Below are positions 46,428 to 56,496 of a stretch of 64,000 bases of DNA, piece after piece (positions within the stretch are counted from its first letter, which is position 1; each line of letters opens with the position of its first letter). The DNA is from Diaphorobacter caeni (GTDB lineage: Bacteria > Pseudomonadota > Gammaproteobacteria > Burkholderiales > Burkholderiaceae_C). The notes beneath the pieces are model-generated. The model worked only from the letters and a program-made list of their open reading frames with translations. It was not told the DNA's origin and searched no databases. The stretch spans positions 292,912 to 356,911 of the forward strand of contig NZ_JADKYZ010000007.1 in assembly GCF_015354245.1 (NCBI RefSeq), given 5' to 3'. Made by a program: the position numbers and the translations under genes.

Positions 46428-47183
46428 ATGAGCAGCAGCAACGGCAGCAAAGGACAGATCATCTGCGTGGGACTCGGTCCGGGCGATCCCGAGCTCATGA
46501 GCGTGAAGGCGGACCGCACGCTGCGCACCGCGCGGCATGTCGCGTTTTTCCGCAAGCGCGGACATCCTGGCAAGGCGCGGCAACTCGTCAACGGCATGCT
46601 GCATGCCGAGGTGACGGAGTACCCGATGGAGTATCCGCTCACCACTGAAATCCCCGCCAGCGATCCGCGTTACGTCGCGCAGCTGTCGGAGTTCTACAAG
46701 GACTGGCAGACGCGATTGACCGAACTGGCGCGCGAACAGGACGTGGTGGTGCTTTGCGAAGGGGATCCGTTCTTCTACGGCTCGTTCATGCATCTGTATG
46801 TGCGGCTGCGTCAGGCGGGTGAAGTGCCCGTGAATGTGCTGCCCGGCATTCCGGGCATGGTGGGCTGCTGGCACGCGACGGGCATTCCCATGACCTGGGG
46901 CGACGACATCATGAGCGTGCTGCCCGCGACGCTGCCCGATGATCAGCTGCGAACACACATGACGCGTTCAGATGCGCTGGTCATCATGAAAGTGGGACGG
47001 CATCTGGGCCGCATCCGCGCGTTGCTCACGGAGCTCGGAAAGCTCGAACAGGGCTGGCTGGTGATCAACGGCACCATGGCCGATCAGCAGGTGATGCCGC
47101 TGCGCGATGCGCCGGAGCGCTGTCCGTATTTCGCCATCGTCATCGTTCACGGTCAGGGCCGGCGCCCCGACAGCGACATGTGA
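46428..47183 (+). CDS. cobI: Precorrin-2 C20-methyltransferase CobI
   Basis: About 251 residues. The tetrapyrrole methylase fold shows IICVGLGPGDPELMSVKADR, VVVLCEGDPFFYGSFMHLYV and VNVLPGIPGMVGCWHATGIP. It uses SAM to methylate precorrin-2 at C20. The start at 46428 has GAGGGTG well placed; an ATG at 46413, overlapping the cobH stop, would add five residues. It abuts cobJ. Confidence 0.94.
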   Translation: MSSSNGSKGQIICVGLGPGDPELMSVKADRTLRTARHVAFFRKRGHPGKARQLVNGMLHAEVTEYPMEYPLTTEIPASDPRYVAQLSEFYKDWQTRLTELAREQDVVVLCEGDPFFYGSFMHLYVRLRQAGEVPVNVLPGIPGMVGCWHATGIPMTWGDDIMSVLPATLPDDQLRTHMTRSDALVIMKVGRHLGRIRALLTELGKLEQGWLVINGTMADQQVMPLRDAPERCPYFAIVIVHGQGRRPDSDM

Positions 47184-47191
47184 GGCGGCGC

Positions 47192-47983
47192 ATGAGGACG
47201 GAGCAATTGAACCCCCTGTCGAAGGCGCGTCTGTCGGTCGTGGGCCTGGGGCCGGGCGACGATGCGCTGATGACCGATCAGGTGCGCGACGCGTTGGCGA
47301 ACGCGACCGATGCGTTCGGCTATTTTCCGTATGTCGAGCGCCTTTCGGGGCTCGAGCATCTGCGGCTGCATGCCAGCGACAACCGCGAAGAGCTGGAGCG
47401 CGCGCGCGCGGCGCTCGATTGCGCATCCGAGGGGCGGCAGGTGCTGATGCTGTCATCGGGCGATCCGGGTGTGTTCGCGATGGCGAGCGCGGTGTTTGAG
47501 GTGCTCGATCTGGCGAGCGCCGAAGAGCGTGAGCGATGGGCCGGCGTGGACGTTCAGGTGCTGCCCGGCATCACCGCGATGCTGGCGGCCGCGGCACGCC
47601 TTGGTGCGCCGCTCGGGCATGACTTCTGCGCGATCAATCTTTCGGACAACTTGAAACCAGCGGCCGTGATCGAGCGACGTGTCCGTCTGGCCGTACAGGC
47701 CGATTTCGCGATGGCGTTCTACAACCCGTCATCGGCTTCGCGGCCCGAAGGGTTTGCGCGGGTGCTGCGGGTGTTGAAGGAAGAGTGCGAACCCGGGCGG
47801 CTGATCTGCTTCGCGCGCAACGTGAGCCGTGCGGACGAGCGTCTGCAGGTGCATGCGCTTGAGGCCGTGGATGCATCCATGGCTGACATGCGCACGCTGG
47901 TCATCGTCGGCAGCAGCACGACGCGACGCGTGGGACGGCATGTCTACACGCCGCGCAGCTACGGGATGCAGACGCGTGGTTGA
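47192..47983 (+). CDS. cobJ: Precorrin-3B C17-methyltransferase CobJ
   Basis: 263 residues. Motifs: LSVVGLGPGDDALMTDQVRD, VLMLSSGDPGVFAMASAVFE, VQVLPGITAMLAAAARLG, GHDFCAINLSDNLKPAAVIE and FAMAFYNPSSASRPE. It performs the ring-contracting methylation at C17. The ATG at 47192 is preferred over the GTG at 47180. It is the last plus-strand gene before the reversed cobK. Confidence 0.95.
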   Translation: MRTEQLNPLSKARLSVVGLGPGDDALMTDQVRDALANATDAFGYFPYVERLSGLEHLRLHASDNREELERARAALDCASEGRQVLMLSSGDPGVFAMASAVFEVLDLASAEERERWAGVDVQVLPGITAMLAAAARLGAPLGHDFCAINLSDNLKPAAVIERRVRLAVQADFAMAFYNPSSASRPEGFARVLRVLKEECEPGRLICFARNVSRADERLQVHALEAVDASMADMRTLVIVGSSTTRRVGRHVYTPRSYGMQTRG

Positions 47984-48011
47984 CGTTGGGGGTGCGAGCG
48001 GCGGGGCGCGT

Positions 48012-48752
48012 TCAGAGACGGCCGCGCAACCATTGCATGGCTTCCTCGGGCGTTGCGCATTGAGTGCGCTCAGGAAGGCTTGGGCGATTCACCATGATGA
48101 CGGGCAGACGCAGTTGCCGTGCGGCCTCGATCTTGGCGTAGGTGTCCTGCCCCCCCGCATTCTTGCTGACGATGCAGTCGATGGCGTGCGTGCGCAGCAG
48201 TGCGAGTTCGTCCTGCAGCTGAAACGGCCCGCGTGCGACGATGAGTTCATGCGGCGCGGGCAGCAGCGGCGCCTGCGGCTCATCGACCACGCGCAGCACG
48301 AAATGGTGGAGTTCGCTGAGCGGCACAAACACCGGCAGCTGCTTGCGGCCGATGGCGAGAAAAACGTGGCGATGCTGACTTTGCAAGGCCTTCGCTGCGG
48401 CCTCCATGTCCGGGACATGCGTCCATTGGTCGTCGGCCATCGCCTGCCATGCGGGACGCTCCATCGACAGCAGAGGAATTCCAAGCGCCTTGCAGGCCTC
48501 GATGGCGTGGCGGCTCATCTGCGCTGCAAAGGGGTGGGTGGCGTCGATCACGTGGCTGATGCGGTGGGCCTGCAGATATTTCGTCAGCCCGTCGATGCCG
48601 CCGAAACCGCCCACGCGCGTGGGCAGGGCCTGCTCGCGGCGGCTCTGCGTCGCGCCGGCAAACGAATAGATGCCGGAGATGCCGGCGGCATGCAAGCGAT
48701 TCGACAGAACATGGGCATCGAAGGTGCCGCCTAACAGGAGTACTTGGGTCAT
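48012..48752 (-). CDS. cobK: Precorrin-6A reductase CobK
   Basis: 246 residues from the ATG at 48752. TQVLLLGGTFDAHVLSNRLH, the signature VIDATHPFAAQMSRHAIEAC, and VSKNAGGQDTYAKIEAARQL match CobK/CbiJ. It reduces precorrin-6A to precorrin-6B with NADPH. It is inverted within the otherwise plus-strand operon. Its start codon interlocks with that of cobL (CATG shared). The ribosome site for this start is weak; ATGs at 48773 and 48776 are alternatives and would overlap cobL further. Confidence 0.92.
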   Translation of the reverse strand: MTQVLLLGGTFDAHVLSNRLHAAGISGIYSFAGATQSRREQALPTRVGGFGGIDGLTKYLQAHRISHVIDATHPFAAQMSRHAIEACKALGIPLLSMERPAWQAMADDQWTHVPDMEAAAKALQSQHRHVFLAIGRKQLPVFVPLSELHHFVLRVVDEPQAPLLPAPHELIVARGPFQLQDELALLRTHAIDCIVSKNAGGQDTYAKIEAARQLRLPVIMVNRPSLPERTQCATPEEAMQWLRGRL

Positions 48753-49953
48753 GGCCAATCCGTGGCTTTTCATCATTGGAATACACCCGTCCGGCTTGGA
48801 CGGTTTGAGCGCGGCCGCTCGGCGGGATCTGGATGATGCCAGCATTGTCTTTGGAAGTCCGCGTCATCTCGCATTGGCCGATGTGGCGTCGGGCGAAGGT
48901 GAACGTGGACGGGCCTGGCCCGTGCCGTTCGATGTGGCTCCCGTGCTGGCCTTGCGCGGCCAGACGCGCGTGGCGGTGCTGGTGTCTGGCGATCCGTTTC
49001 ACTTCGGCGGGGGTGCGTCGCTGGCGAGATGTCTCGACGTGGGCGAGTGGCGCAATCACCCGCAGCCTTCGACGTTTTCGTGGATCGCGGGCGAGCTGGG
49101 CTGGTCGCTTGAAGATACGCAGTGCCTTGGCCTGCACGCACGACCCTTCGCGACGCTGACTCCCTTGCTCTCGGAAGGGCAGCGCTTTGTCTGTCTCGTG
49201 CGCGATGGTGCTGCGGGGCAGCGCTTGGCCGATTGGTTGAATGCGCAAGGCTGGGGCAAGAGCCCCATGTGGCTGGTCTCGCACGCGGGCAGCGATCTGC
49301 AGCGCATTTCCAGCGGCACAGCGCGAGAGATTGCGATGACCGAGACTGCGCGGGAGGCGCCGCTGGCCGTCGCATGGGAGGCGCGCGGCGGCAATGGGTT
49401 CACCCGTGTGCCGGGGCGCGGCATCGACGCGTTCGCGCACGACGGGCAGATCACCAAGAGCCCTGTCCGGGCGATGACGCTGGCCGCGCTCGCGCCGCGC
49501 CGCGGCGAATGTCTGTGGGATCTGGGCGCGGGTTCGGGTTCGGTCGCCATCGAATGGTGTCTCGCGGGCGGGCAGGCGGTCTGCGTGGAACGCAACACGG
49601 CGCGCGTCGCCAACATCGAACAGAACGCGCTGCGCTATGCAGCGGCGCTGCAGGTGGTTCAGGGCGATTCACTGGCCTTGCTGGCGCAGTTGCAGCCTGA
49701 GCCGCATGCGGTGTTCGTCGGCGGAGGGTTCAACCGCGAACTGTTCGGCGCATTGCGGGAGCGTTTGCAAGGGCCATGGCGCTTGGTCGTCAACGCCGTG
49801 GCGCTCGAGACGCAGGCGCTGCTCATGGAGCTGCATCGCGTTCACGGTGGACAGCTTCTGCAGCTGCAATGGAGCGAGGCGGTGCCGCTGGGCGGCATGC
49901 AGACCTGGCAGGCCGCGCGACCTGTCGTGCAATGGAATTGGAATGCGGCGTGA
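48751..49953 (+). CDS. cobL: Precorrin-6Y C5,15-methyltransferase (decarboxylating) CobL
   Basis: 400 residues, two domains. The N-terminal methylase (CobE-like half) begins LFIIGIHPSGLDGLSAAARR with VAVLVSGDPFHFGGGASLAR. The C-terminal decarboxylating methylase (CbiT-like) shows GECLWDLGAGSGSVAIEWCL and FVGGGFNRELFGALRERL. It methylates C5 and C15 and removes the acetate carboxyl. AGGAG at about 48737 supports the ATG at 48751. Its stop and the cobE start overlap (TGATG). Confidence 0.95.
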   Translation: MANPWLFIIGIHPSGLDGLSAAARRDLDDASIVFGSPRHLALADVASGEGERGRAWPVPFDVAPVLALRGQTRVAVLVSGDPFHFGGGASLARCLDVGEWRNHPQPSTFSWIAGELGWSLEDTQCLGLHARPFATLTPLLSEGQRFVCLVRDGAAGQRLADWLNAQGWGKSPMWLVSHAGSDLQRISSGTAREIAMTETAREAPLAVAWEARGGNGFTRVPGRGIDAFAHDGQITKSPVRAMTLAALAPRRGECLWDLGAGSGSVAIEWCLAGGQAVCVERNTARVANIEQNALRYAAALQVVQGDSLALLAQLQPEPHAVFVGGGFNRELFGALRERLQGPWRLVVNAVALETQALLMELHRVHGGQLLQLQWSEAVPLGGMQTWQAARPVVQWNWNAA

Positions 49954-50396
49954 TGTCCGCCGTCCATCATGTTGCGGGCTGGGGGTTCAGGGCCAATGCC
50001 GATGCGCAGTCGTTCGCCGACTGCTGGGCGCAGGCAGCGCGCCTGATCGCGGTGGACGAGGTAGTGTCCGAGCGCTGGACGATGGTGGTTCTGGACGCGC
50101 GGCGGCAGACCCCGGCGTGGGGCGCCTTCTGCGCCTGGAAGCTCGCGCACCTGCCGCAAGCCACGGAGCTGCACGGTGCGGAGGCCGACATTCGCGGCAT
50201 CGACACGGCGCTGCAATCCACGCGCGTGGCGCAGCGTTTCGGGACCGGAAGCGTGGCCGAGGCGCTGGCCTTGCACGGTGCGGCGCGCATGAGCTCATCC
50301 ACAGACGCTCGGCTGCTGCTGCCGCGCGTGGTGTCGCGGGATCGCCGCGCGACGTTGGCCATCGCGACGTTCCAGTTGTCTTCATTTTCGATTTGA
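49953..50396 (+). CDS. cobE: Cobalamin biosynthesis protein CobE
   Basis: 147 residues. [20 protein letters not shown] at the N-terminus and [14 protein letters not shown] near the C-terminus match the CobE / CbiG C-terminal domain. CobE is an auxiliary protein of the aerobic pathway whose exact role is less clear than that of its neighbours. Position between cobL and cobM is usual. Confidence 0.87.
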   Translation: MSAVHHVAGWGFRANADAQSFADCWAQAARLIAVDEVVSERWTMVVLDARRQTPAWGAFCAWKLAHLPQATELHGAEADIRGIDTALQSTRVAQRFGTGSVAEALALHGAARMSSSTDARLLLPRVVSRDRRATLAIATFQLSSFSI

Positions 50397-50412
50397 TCAG
50401 GAGTTTCTTGAC

Positions 50413-51213
50413 GTGACAGTTCACTTCATCGGAGCGGGCCCCGGAGCCGCCGATCTCATCACCTTGCGCGGCCGTGATCTGCTCGCCGCGTCGCCGGTCT
50501 GTCTGTATGCGGGATCGCTGGTGCCCACCGAACTGCTCGCGCATTGCCCGCCGGGCGCGCGTCTGGTGAACACCGCGCCGATGTCGCTTGAAGACATCGT
50601 GAGCGAGATGTGCGCGGCCCATGCGCGCGGCGAGGACGTCGCGCGTCTGCACTCGGGCGACCTCAGCATCTGGTCCGCAATGGGCGAGCAGTTGCGCAGC
50701 TTGCGCGAGCGCCATGTACCCTACACCGTGACGCCCGGTGTGCCCTCGTTCAGTGCGGCGGCGGCGGCGCTCGGGGCCGAGCTGACGTTGCCTGGCTCGT
50801 GCCAGTCCGTGGTGCTCACCCGCACCTCCGGCCGCGCGTCCAGCATGCCCGGCGGAGAATCGCTGGCCGCATTCGCCGCAACGGGTGCGGTGCTGGCGAT
50901 CCATCTTTCGGTCCATGTGGCCGAGCAGGTGCAGGCGGAACTCACCACGCACTACGGTCCGGATTGTCCCGCAGCCATCGTGTGGCGCGCATCGTGGCCC
51001 GATGAGACCGTGGTGCGCACCCGCGTCGGCGAGATCGCGGCGGCCGCTCAGTCCAACGCGCTGCAGCGCAGCGCGCTGATTCTCGTGGGCGCGACGCTGA
51101 GTCAGCAGGATTTTGGATTGAGTCGTCTCTACGCGAATGATTACGACCGCCGTTATCGCCCGCGCGGTGACGAGCCACGTTTTCCGGAAGGTCGCGAAGA
51201 TGAGAGCGTCTGA
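50413..51213 (+). CDS. cobM: Precorrin-4 C11-methyltransferase CobM
   Basis: 266 residues, GTG start with AGGAG upstream. Motifs: [79 protein letters not shown] and [20 protein letters not shown]. It methylates precorrin-4 at C11. The C-terminus overlaps the cobF start by 14 bp. Confidence 0.95.
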   Translation: MTVHFIGAGPGAADLITLRGRDLLAASPVCLYAGSLVPTELLAHCPPGARLVNTAPMSLEDIVSEMCAAHARGEDVARLHSGDLSIWSAMGEQLRSLRERHVPYTVTPGVPSFSAAAAALGAELTLPGSCQSVVLTRTSGRASSMPGGESLAAFAATGAVLAIHLSVHVAEQVQAELTTHYGPDCPAAIVWRASWPDETVVRTRVGEIAAAAQSNALQRSALILVGATLSQQDFGLSRLYANDYDRRYRPRGDEPRFPEGREDESV

Positions 51214-51994
51214 AATGCTGGAGATCTGGCTGATCGGCATCGGCACCGGCAATCCCGACCATCTGACCCGCGAGGCCGAGCGGGCCATCCGCGCGGCCGA
51301 TCTGGTGCTGCTTCCGCACAAGGAAGACAACAAGGCCGAGCTGGCGCAGGTCCGTCTGCAACTGCTGGAGCAGCTTGATGTGCCGCCCGAGCGCATCGCG
51401 CATTTCGACATGCCGCTGCGCCGGCAGCAGGGCGATGACTACGACCGGCAGGTGGATGAATGGCACGATGCCATTGCTCGGCGCTGGTCCGACAGTCTGG
51501 AGGAGCGGCTTGTGTCGGGGGGCGGGCGCGTCGCTCTGCTGGTGTGGGGCGATCCCGCGCTTTATGACAGCACGCTGCGCATCTCGTCGCGCCTGGGGCT
51601 GGCGCAGCATCAGGTGCATGTGGTGCCGGGAATCACGTCGATGCAGGTGCTGTGCAGTGCGCATGGGATTGCGCTCAACGACATCGGTGCTCCGTTTCTC
51701 GTCACGACGGGGCGCCAGTTGCGCGACAACGGCTGGCCCGAGGGCGTGGACACGCTGGTCGTGATGCTTGATGGCCAATGCTCGTTCGAGCAGGTCAGCG
51801 AGCCCGGGGCCCACATCTACTGGGGCGCGTACCTCGGCATGTCGCAGCAGATGCTGATCAGCGGGCCGCTTACCGAGCAGGCGGCCCACATCGTGCAGCA
51901 GCGGCGTGATGCACGTGCTCGACACGGCTGGATCATGGACATCTATCTGCTGCGCAGACCGCCTCGGCAGGCGGGCCTTGCGGGGAGCGTCTGA
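51200..51994 (+). CDS. cobF: Precorrin-6A synthase (deacetylating) CobF
   Basis: 264 residues. [60 protein letters not shown] and [20 protein letters not shown] match CobF. It methylates C1 with loss of the acetyl fragment, a step specific to the aerobic route. An in-frame ATG at 51215 is an alternative start. It is the last gene of the cob block; no cobA, cobN/S/T or later genes follow in the window. Confidence 0.93.
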   Translation: MRASEMLEIWLIGIGTGNPDHLTREAERAIRAADLVLLPHKEDNKAELAQVRLQLLEQLDVPPERIAHFDMPLRRQQGDDYDRQVDEWHDAIARRWSDSLEERLVSGGGRVALLVWGDPALYDSTLRISSRLGLAQHQVHVVPGITSMQVLCSAHGIALNDIGAPFLVTTGRQLRDNGWPEGVDTLVVMLDGQCSFEQVSEPGAHIYWGAYLGMSQQMLISGPLTEQAAHIVQQRRDARARHGWIMDIYLLRRPPRQAGLAGSV

Positions 51995-52327
51995 CATGCT
52001 GCTTGCCGCGCATGGGCCTTGAATGGTGAATTCAATAGATAAATTCAATTAAGTTCACATTTCATTTCGAGCATTGGCGAAATCCAGGATTTCGGGTGGC
52101 GCTGGATGCGGTTCATTGCAAATGCCGTGGCGGTGCAGGGGATTGCGGGATTTTGGAGGCAGTCCTCGATAGGAGGGCGTTTGCTGCGGGACAATGGATC
52201 GGCAAAGCGCATCAGGGAAACCCAGTGAGGCGTATTTGTGACCACTGCCTAGAATCAAACAGCGCCATCGCCCGGATGGCCTTGGTTGATTGATTGACGA
52301 AACGTAGAACAGTTCGAGGAGCCGCCT
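51995..52327. other. Gene-free stretch before phaR
   Basis: 333 bp, presumably with the phaR promoter. An AT-rich part at 52028-52060 repeats AATTCAAT twice 14 bp apart. No terminator for the cob operon is convincing here. Confidence 0.4.
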
Positions 52328-52864
52328 GTGCCAGAAGAGAATCAGAATCCCGAAACCCCAGCAGCGCAGCGCGTGATCAAGAAGTATCCCAACCGCCGTC
52401 TGTACGACACGTCCACCTCCACCTACATCACGCTCATCGAGGTGAAGGAGCTGGTCATGGGCGGAGAAACCGTCGTCGTGCGCGACGCCAAGAGCGGCGA
52501 GGACCTGACCCGCAGCATTCTGCTGCAGATCATTCTGGAAGAAGAGGCGGGCGGCGCGCCCATGTTCAGCGAAGCCGTGCTCGCCAACATCATCCGTTTC
52601 TACGGCAACGCGATGCAGGGCTTCATGGGCTCGTATCTGGAAAAGAACATCCAGGCCTTCACCGACCTGCAAACCAAGATGGCTGACCAGGCCAAGGGCT
52701 TCACACCCGAGATGTGGACCCAGTTCATGAGCCCCCAGTCGCCCATGTACAAGGGCATGATGGGCAACTACATGGAACAGTCGCAGAACATGTTCCAGCA
52801 GATGCAGGAACAGATGCAAAAGCAGACCGAGCAGATGTTCGGAGCCTTCGGCATCAAGCGCTGA
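52328..52864 (+). CDS. phaR: Polyhydroxyalkanoate synthesis repressor PhaR
   Basis: 178 residues with a GTG start behind GAGGAG. The N-terminal DNA-binding domain reads RVIKKYPNRRLYDTSTSTYI, TLIEVKELVMGGETVVVRDA, then two PHB-accumulation domains (LLQIILEEEAGGAPMFSEAV). The C-terminus is Met/Gln-rich and probably helical. PhaR represses phasin genes and binds PHB granules, so the organism probably makes PHB, although no phaCAB genes are here. Confidence 0.94.
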   Translation: MPEENQNPETPAAQRVIKKYPNRRLYDTSTSTYITLIEVKELVMGGETVVVRDAKSGEDLTRSILLQIILEEEAGGAPMFSEAVLANIIRFYGNAMQGFMGSYLEKNIQAFTDLQTKMADQAKGFTPEMWTQFMSPQSPMYKGMMGNYMEQSQNMFQQMQEQMQKQTEQMFGAFGIKR

Positions 52865-52974
52865 GCGGGCGACGCCTTCGAGGCGGGATGCCTGCTTGAG
52901 GCGGCCGGCTCCCGTATTCGCCGGAAAAATTCCACCGAAAGGCACGCGAGCGCGAGAACTGGGACAATAGGGGG

Positions 52975-54369
52975 ATGAGCGAAACAGCTTCCCCCACGAA
53001 AACCCCCAAAGTCGGCTTTGTCAGCCTTGGCTGCCCCAAGGCCCTGACCGACAGCGAATTGATCCTCACTCAGCTGAGTGCGGAAGGCTATGAAACCTCC
53101 AAGACTTTCCAGGGCGCGGACCTTGTGATCGTCAACACCTGTGGCTTCATCGATGATGCGGTCAAGGAAAGTCTCGACACCATCGGCGAGGCGCTGGCAG
53201 AGAACGGCAAGGTGATCGTCACCGGCTGTCTTGGCGCGAAGGCCGGCAAGGCCGGTGGCGACAACCTGATCCGCGAAGTGCACCCGAGCGTGCTGGCCGT
53301 GACCGGCCCGCACGCCACCGACGAGGTGATGAACGCGGTGCATCAGTACCTGCCCAAGCCGCATGATCCCTTTCTCGATCTGGTGCCGGGCGCGTTTGGC
53401 GAGGCGGGCATCAAGCTCACGCCCAAGCACTACGCCTATCTCAAGATCAGCGAAGGCTGCAACCACCGCTGCACGTTCTGCATCATTCCGTCGATGCGCG
53501 GCGATCTGGTGTCGCGCCCGATCGGCGACGTGCTCAAGGAAGCCAAGGCGCTGTTCGAAGGTGGCGTGAAGGAGTTGCTGGTGATCAGCCAGGACACTTC
53601 GGCCTTTGGCGTTGATGTGAAATACCGCACCGGTTTCTGGGATGGCAAGCCCGTCAAGACGCGCATGCTCGAGCTGGTGCAGACGCTCGGCGAGATCGCC
53701 AAGCCTTACGGCGCGTGGGTGCGCCTGCACTATGTGTATCCGTACCCCAGCGTGGACGATGTGATCCCGCTGATGGCGACGGGCGCGGTATTGCCGTATC
53801 TGGACGTGCCGCTGCAGCACAGCCACCCCGACGTGCTCAAGCGCATGAAGCGTCCCGCCAGCGGCGAGCGCAATCTGGAGCGCATCCAGCGCTGGCGCGA
53901 GATCTGCCCGGAAATCGTGATCCGCAGCACCTTCATCGCCGGTTTCCCTGGCGAGACGGAAGAGGAGTTCCAGCATCTGCTCGACTTCATCCGTGAAGCG
54001 CAGATCGACCGCGCCGGTTGCTTTGCCTACAGCGACGTGGAAGGCGCGGCCGCCAACGAGTTGCCCGGCATGCTGCCGCTGGAAGTGCGCGAGGAGCGCC
54101 GTTCGCGCTTCATGGCCGTGGCCGAAGAGGTATCGATTGCGCGCCTGCAGCGCCGCATCGGCCAGACCATGCAGGTGCTGGTGGACAAGTCCATCGCTCT
54201 CGGCAAAAAGGGCGGCGTGGGCCGCAGCTATGCCGACGCGCCGGAGATCGATGCCGTCGTGCACCTGCTGCCGCCCGAGAAGATCAGCAAGACCTACAAG
54301 GTAGGCGAGTTCACCAAGGTGCGCATCGTGGGCACTCAAGGCCACGACTTGGTCGGCGTGCCGATCTGA
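52975..54369 (+). CDS. rimO: Ribosomal protein S12 methylthiotransferase RimO
   Basis: 464 residues. The N-terminal MTTase domain ([46 protein letters not shown]) carries three cluster cysteines. The radical-SAM motif is [20 protein letters not shown], and a C-terminal TRAM domain follows. It adds a methylthio group to Asp of ribosomal protein S12. It stands alone between phaR and adhP. Confidence 0.96.
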   Translation: MSETASPTKTPKVGFVSLGCPKALTDSELILTQLSAEGYETSKTFQGADLVIVNTCGFIDDAVKESLDTIGEALAENGKVIVTGCLGAKAGKAGGDNLIREVHPSVLAVTGPHATDEVMNAVHQYLPKPHDPFLDLVPGAFGEAGIKLTPKHYAYLKISEGCNHRCTFCIIPSMRGDLVSRPIGDVLKEAKALFEGGVKELLVISQDTSAFGVDVKYRTGFWDGKPVKTRMLELVQTLGEIAKPYGAWVRLHYVYPYPSVDDVIPLMATGAVLPYLDVPLQHSHPDVLKRMKRPASGERNLERIQRWREICPEIVIRSTFIAGFPGETEEEFQHLLDFIREAQIDRAGCFAYSDVEGAAANELPGMLPLEVREERRSRFMAVAEEVSIARLQRRIGQTMQVLVDKSIALGKKGGVGRSYADAPEIDAVVHLLPPEKISKTYKVGEFTKVRIVGTQGHDLVGVPI

Positions 54370-54447
54370 CGATCTGATATTGACTCGAATCAACGACCGA
54401 TAGCCAGATCAGTGCCATCCTGACTCTTTCAGAGAAGGAGTCTACGC

Positions 54448-55476
54448 ATGCAAAGCACCATGAAGGCGGCGGTCGTCCGCGAATTCGGCAAGCCGCTGTC
54501 GATTGAGGAAGTGCAAGTCCCGCGCCCCGATCCGGGCCATGTGCTCGTCAAGATCGCGGCCTGCGGCGTCTGCCACACCGATCTGCATGCGGCTGACGGC
54601 GACTGGCCCGTCAAGCCCAATCCACCGTTCATCCCCGGCCACGAAGGCGTTGGCTACGTGGCTGCGGTGGGTGCGGGCGTCACCCACGTGAAGGAGGGCG
54701 ACCGCGTCGGCGTTCCCTGGCTCTACAGCGCCTGCGGTCATTGCGAGCATTGCCTGGGCGGTTGGGAGACGCTTTGCGAGCAGCAGAAGAACACGGGCTA
54801 CTCGGTCAACGGCGGCTTTGCCGAGTACGCACTGGCCGACGCCAACTATGTCGGCCTGCTGCCCGCCAGCGCCGACTTCATCCAGATCGCGCCCATCCTC
54901 TGCGCGGGCGTGACGGTCTACAAGGGCCTCAAGATGACCGATGCCAAACCCGGCAACTGGGTGGTGATCTCCGGCATCGGCGGCCTCGGTCACATGGCCG
55001 TGCAATACGCCAAGGCCATGGGCATGAACGTGGCAGCGGTCGACGTGGATGACGCCAAGCTCAGCCTGGCCACTCGTCTGGGCGCGACGGTGGTGGTCAA
55101 TGCCCTCAAGCAGGACCCAGCCGCCTTCATCAAAAAGGAAATCGGCGGTGCGCACGGCGCTTTGGTCACGGCCGTCTCGCCGAAGGCATTCGAGCAGTCG
55201 CTCGGCATGGTGCGCCGGGGCGGCACGGTATCGCTCGTGGGCCTGCCACCGGGCGGCTTCGAGCTGTCGATCTTCAACATGGTGCTCAACGGCGTGACCG
55301 TGCGAGGCTCCATCGTGGGATCGCGCCTCGACCTCCAGGAGTCACTCGACTTCGCGGCACTCGGCAAGGTCGCTGCGACGGTCAGCACCGACAAGCTCGA
55401 AAACATCAACGACATCTTCCAGCGCATGCGCGCCAACACCATTGAGGGACGCGTGGTGCTGGACATGTCGGCGTGA
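54448..55476 (+). CDS. adhP: Zinc-dependent alcohol dehydrogenase AdhP
   Basis: 342 residues. The catalytic zinc ligands are in [20 protein letters not shown] and PGHEGVGYV, and the structural zinc cysteines in [15 protein letters not shown]. The NAD-binding fold is [20 protein letters not shown]. Length and motifs match propanol-preferring AdhP. It oxidises primary alcohols such as ethanol with NAD. AAGGAG precedes the ATG. Confidence 0.93.
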   Translation: MQSTMKAAVVREFGKPLSIEEVQVPRPDPGHVLVKIAACGVCHTDLHAADGDWPVKPNPPFIPGHEGVGYVAAVGAGVTHVKEGDRVGVPWLYSACGHCEHCLGGWETLCEQQKNTGYSVNGGFAEYALADANYVGLLPASADFIQIAPILCAGVTVYKGLKMTDAKPGNWVVISGIGGLGHMAVQYAKAMGMNVAAVDVDDAKLSLATRLGATVVVNALKQDPAAFIKKEIGGAHGALVTAVSPKAFEQSLGMVRRGGTVSLVGLPPGGFELSIFNMVLNGVTVRGSIVGSRLDLQESLDFAALGKVAATVSTDKLENINDIFQRMRANTIEGRVVLDMSA

Positions 55477-55500
55477 AGTAAGGTGTGCCAGCAGGCGCAC

Positions 55501-55686
55501 CGGCACGAGCGAAGCGAAGTGCCGACCACACCTCTTCAGGTCACTTTTGCGGCAAGCTGTCTGAACGGAGAGTCCGAAGGACTCGCAGAGAGTTTTGCCG
55601 CATGACTTCAAAGCGCGTTTTGGGTTACCTTTTGCGCGCAAGCAAAAGGTGACTCCGCCGCCGGGCGGAACTCCCGGCCTCCACCC
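55501..55686 (+). repeat. Dispersed intergenic repeat, copy B
   Basis: Same element as 22130-22321 in opposite orientation, with a more divergent core (GGGTTACCTTTTGCGCGCAA, then GCAAAAGGTGACTC). It again sits just 3' of a gene and next to a terminator. Confidence 0.7.
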
Positions 55687-55705
55687 TCAACCTCCCGCGC
55701 AGAAG

Positions 55706-55734
55706 CAAAAAAGGCCTCCATCAAGGAAGCCTTT
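55706..55734 (-). terminator. efp terminator
   Basis: On the minus strand AAAGGCTTCC pairs with GGAGGCCTTT (one mismatch) around TTGAT and ends in six T, 46 bp after the efp stop. Confidence 0.8.
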
Positions 55735-55779
55735 CTTCAACAAGCAAGGAACGGAATCAAACCCGTTCCAAAGCAAGCA

Positions 55780-56334
55780 TTACACGCGCTTGCGGTACTC
55801 GCCAGTACGCGTATCGATTTCAATCTTGTCTTCCTGAGCCACGAACAGCGGCACAGCCACTTCGAAGCCCGTGGCGATCTTGGCAGGCTTGAGCACCTTG
55901 CCCGATGTGTCGCCCTTGACGGCTGGCTCGGTCCAGGTGATTTCGCGCACCACGGAGGTGGGCAGTTCCACGGAGATGGCCTTGCCGTCGTAGAACACCA
56001 CTTCAGCGGTCATGCCGTCTTCGAGGTAGTTGATGGCGTCGCCCATGTTTTCGGCTTCGACTTCGTACTGGTTGAACTCGGGGTCCATCCACACGTACAT
56101 CGGGTCAGCGAAGTAGGAGTACGTGCAATCCTTCTTGTCGAGGATCACGTTGTCGATCTTGTCGTCGGCCTTGAACACGTTTTCCGTGCCGAAGTTGCCG
56201 ATCAGGCTCTTGAGCTTCATGCGCACGGTGGCAGCGCCGCGGCCGCCGCGTGCGTATTCTGTCTTCAGAACGACCATGGGGTCCTTCCCGTGCATGATCA
56301 CATTGCCGGCGCGGATTTCTTGAGCGATTTTCAT
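55780..56334 (-). CDS. efp: Elongation factor P
   Basis: 184 residues from the ATG at 56334. The N-terminal KOW domain includes [20 protein letters not shown] with Arg32 at the loop tip, the residue that EarP rhamnosylates. The OB domains ([30 protein letters not shown] ending [11 protein letters not shown]) follow. EF-P rescues ribosomes stalled at polyproline; the proline-rich TonB encoded here would be a natural client. The gene lies 163 bp after earP on the same strand. Confidence 0.97.
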   Translation of the reverse strand: MKIAQEIRAGNVIMHGKDPMVVLKTEYARGGRGAATVRMKLKSLIGNFGTENVFKADDKIDNVILDKKDCTYSYFADPMYVWMDPEFNQYEVEAENMGDAINYLEDGMTAEVVFYDGKAISVELPTSVVREITWTEPAVKGDTSGKVLKPAKIATGFEVAVPLFVAQEDKIEIDTRTGEYRKRV

Positions 56335-56496
56335 AGCTTGCTTGACTGCGAGTTGGGCCGCTCCACAGGCGGGGCGGTAGGGCGAAGTCGTGGGGGACTG
56401 ACTGCCTGACACCCCGACGCATGGTCCGCGGCGGGACGCGCCGGCTGGGCACATACAAATGTTGTGCAGCCTTCGAATGGCGCAAAGAACGCTATT

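Larger units (their letters stand above)
55477..55779. other. Gene-free stretch between adhP and efp
   Basis: About 300 bp holding repeat copy B (55501-55686) and the efp terminator. No gene seen. Confidence 0.55.
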
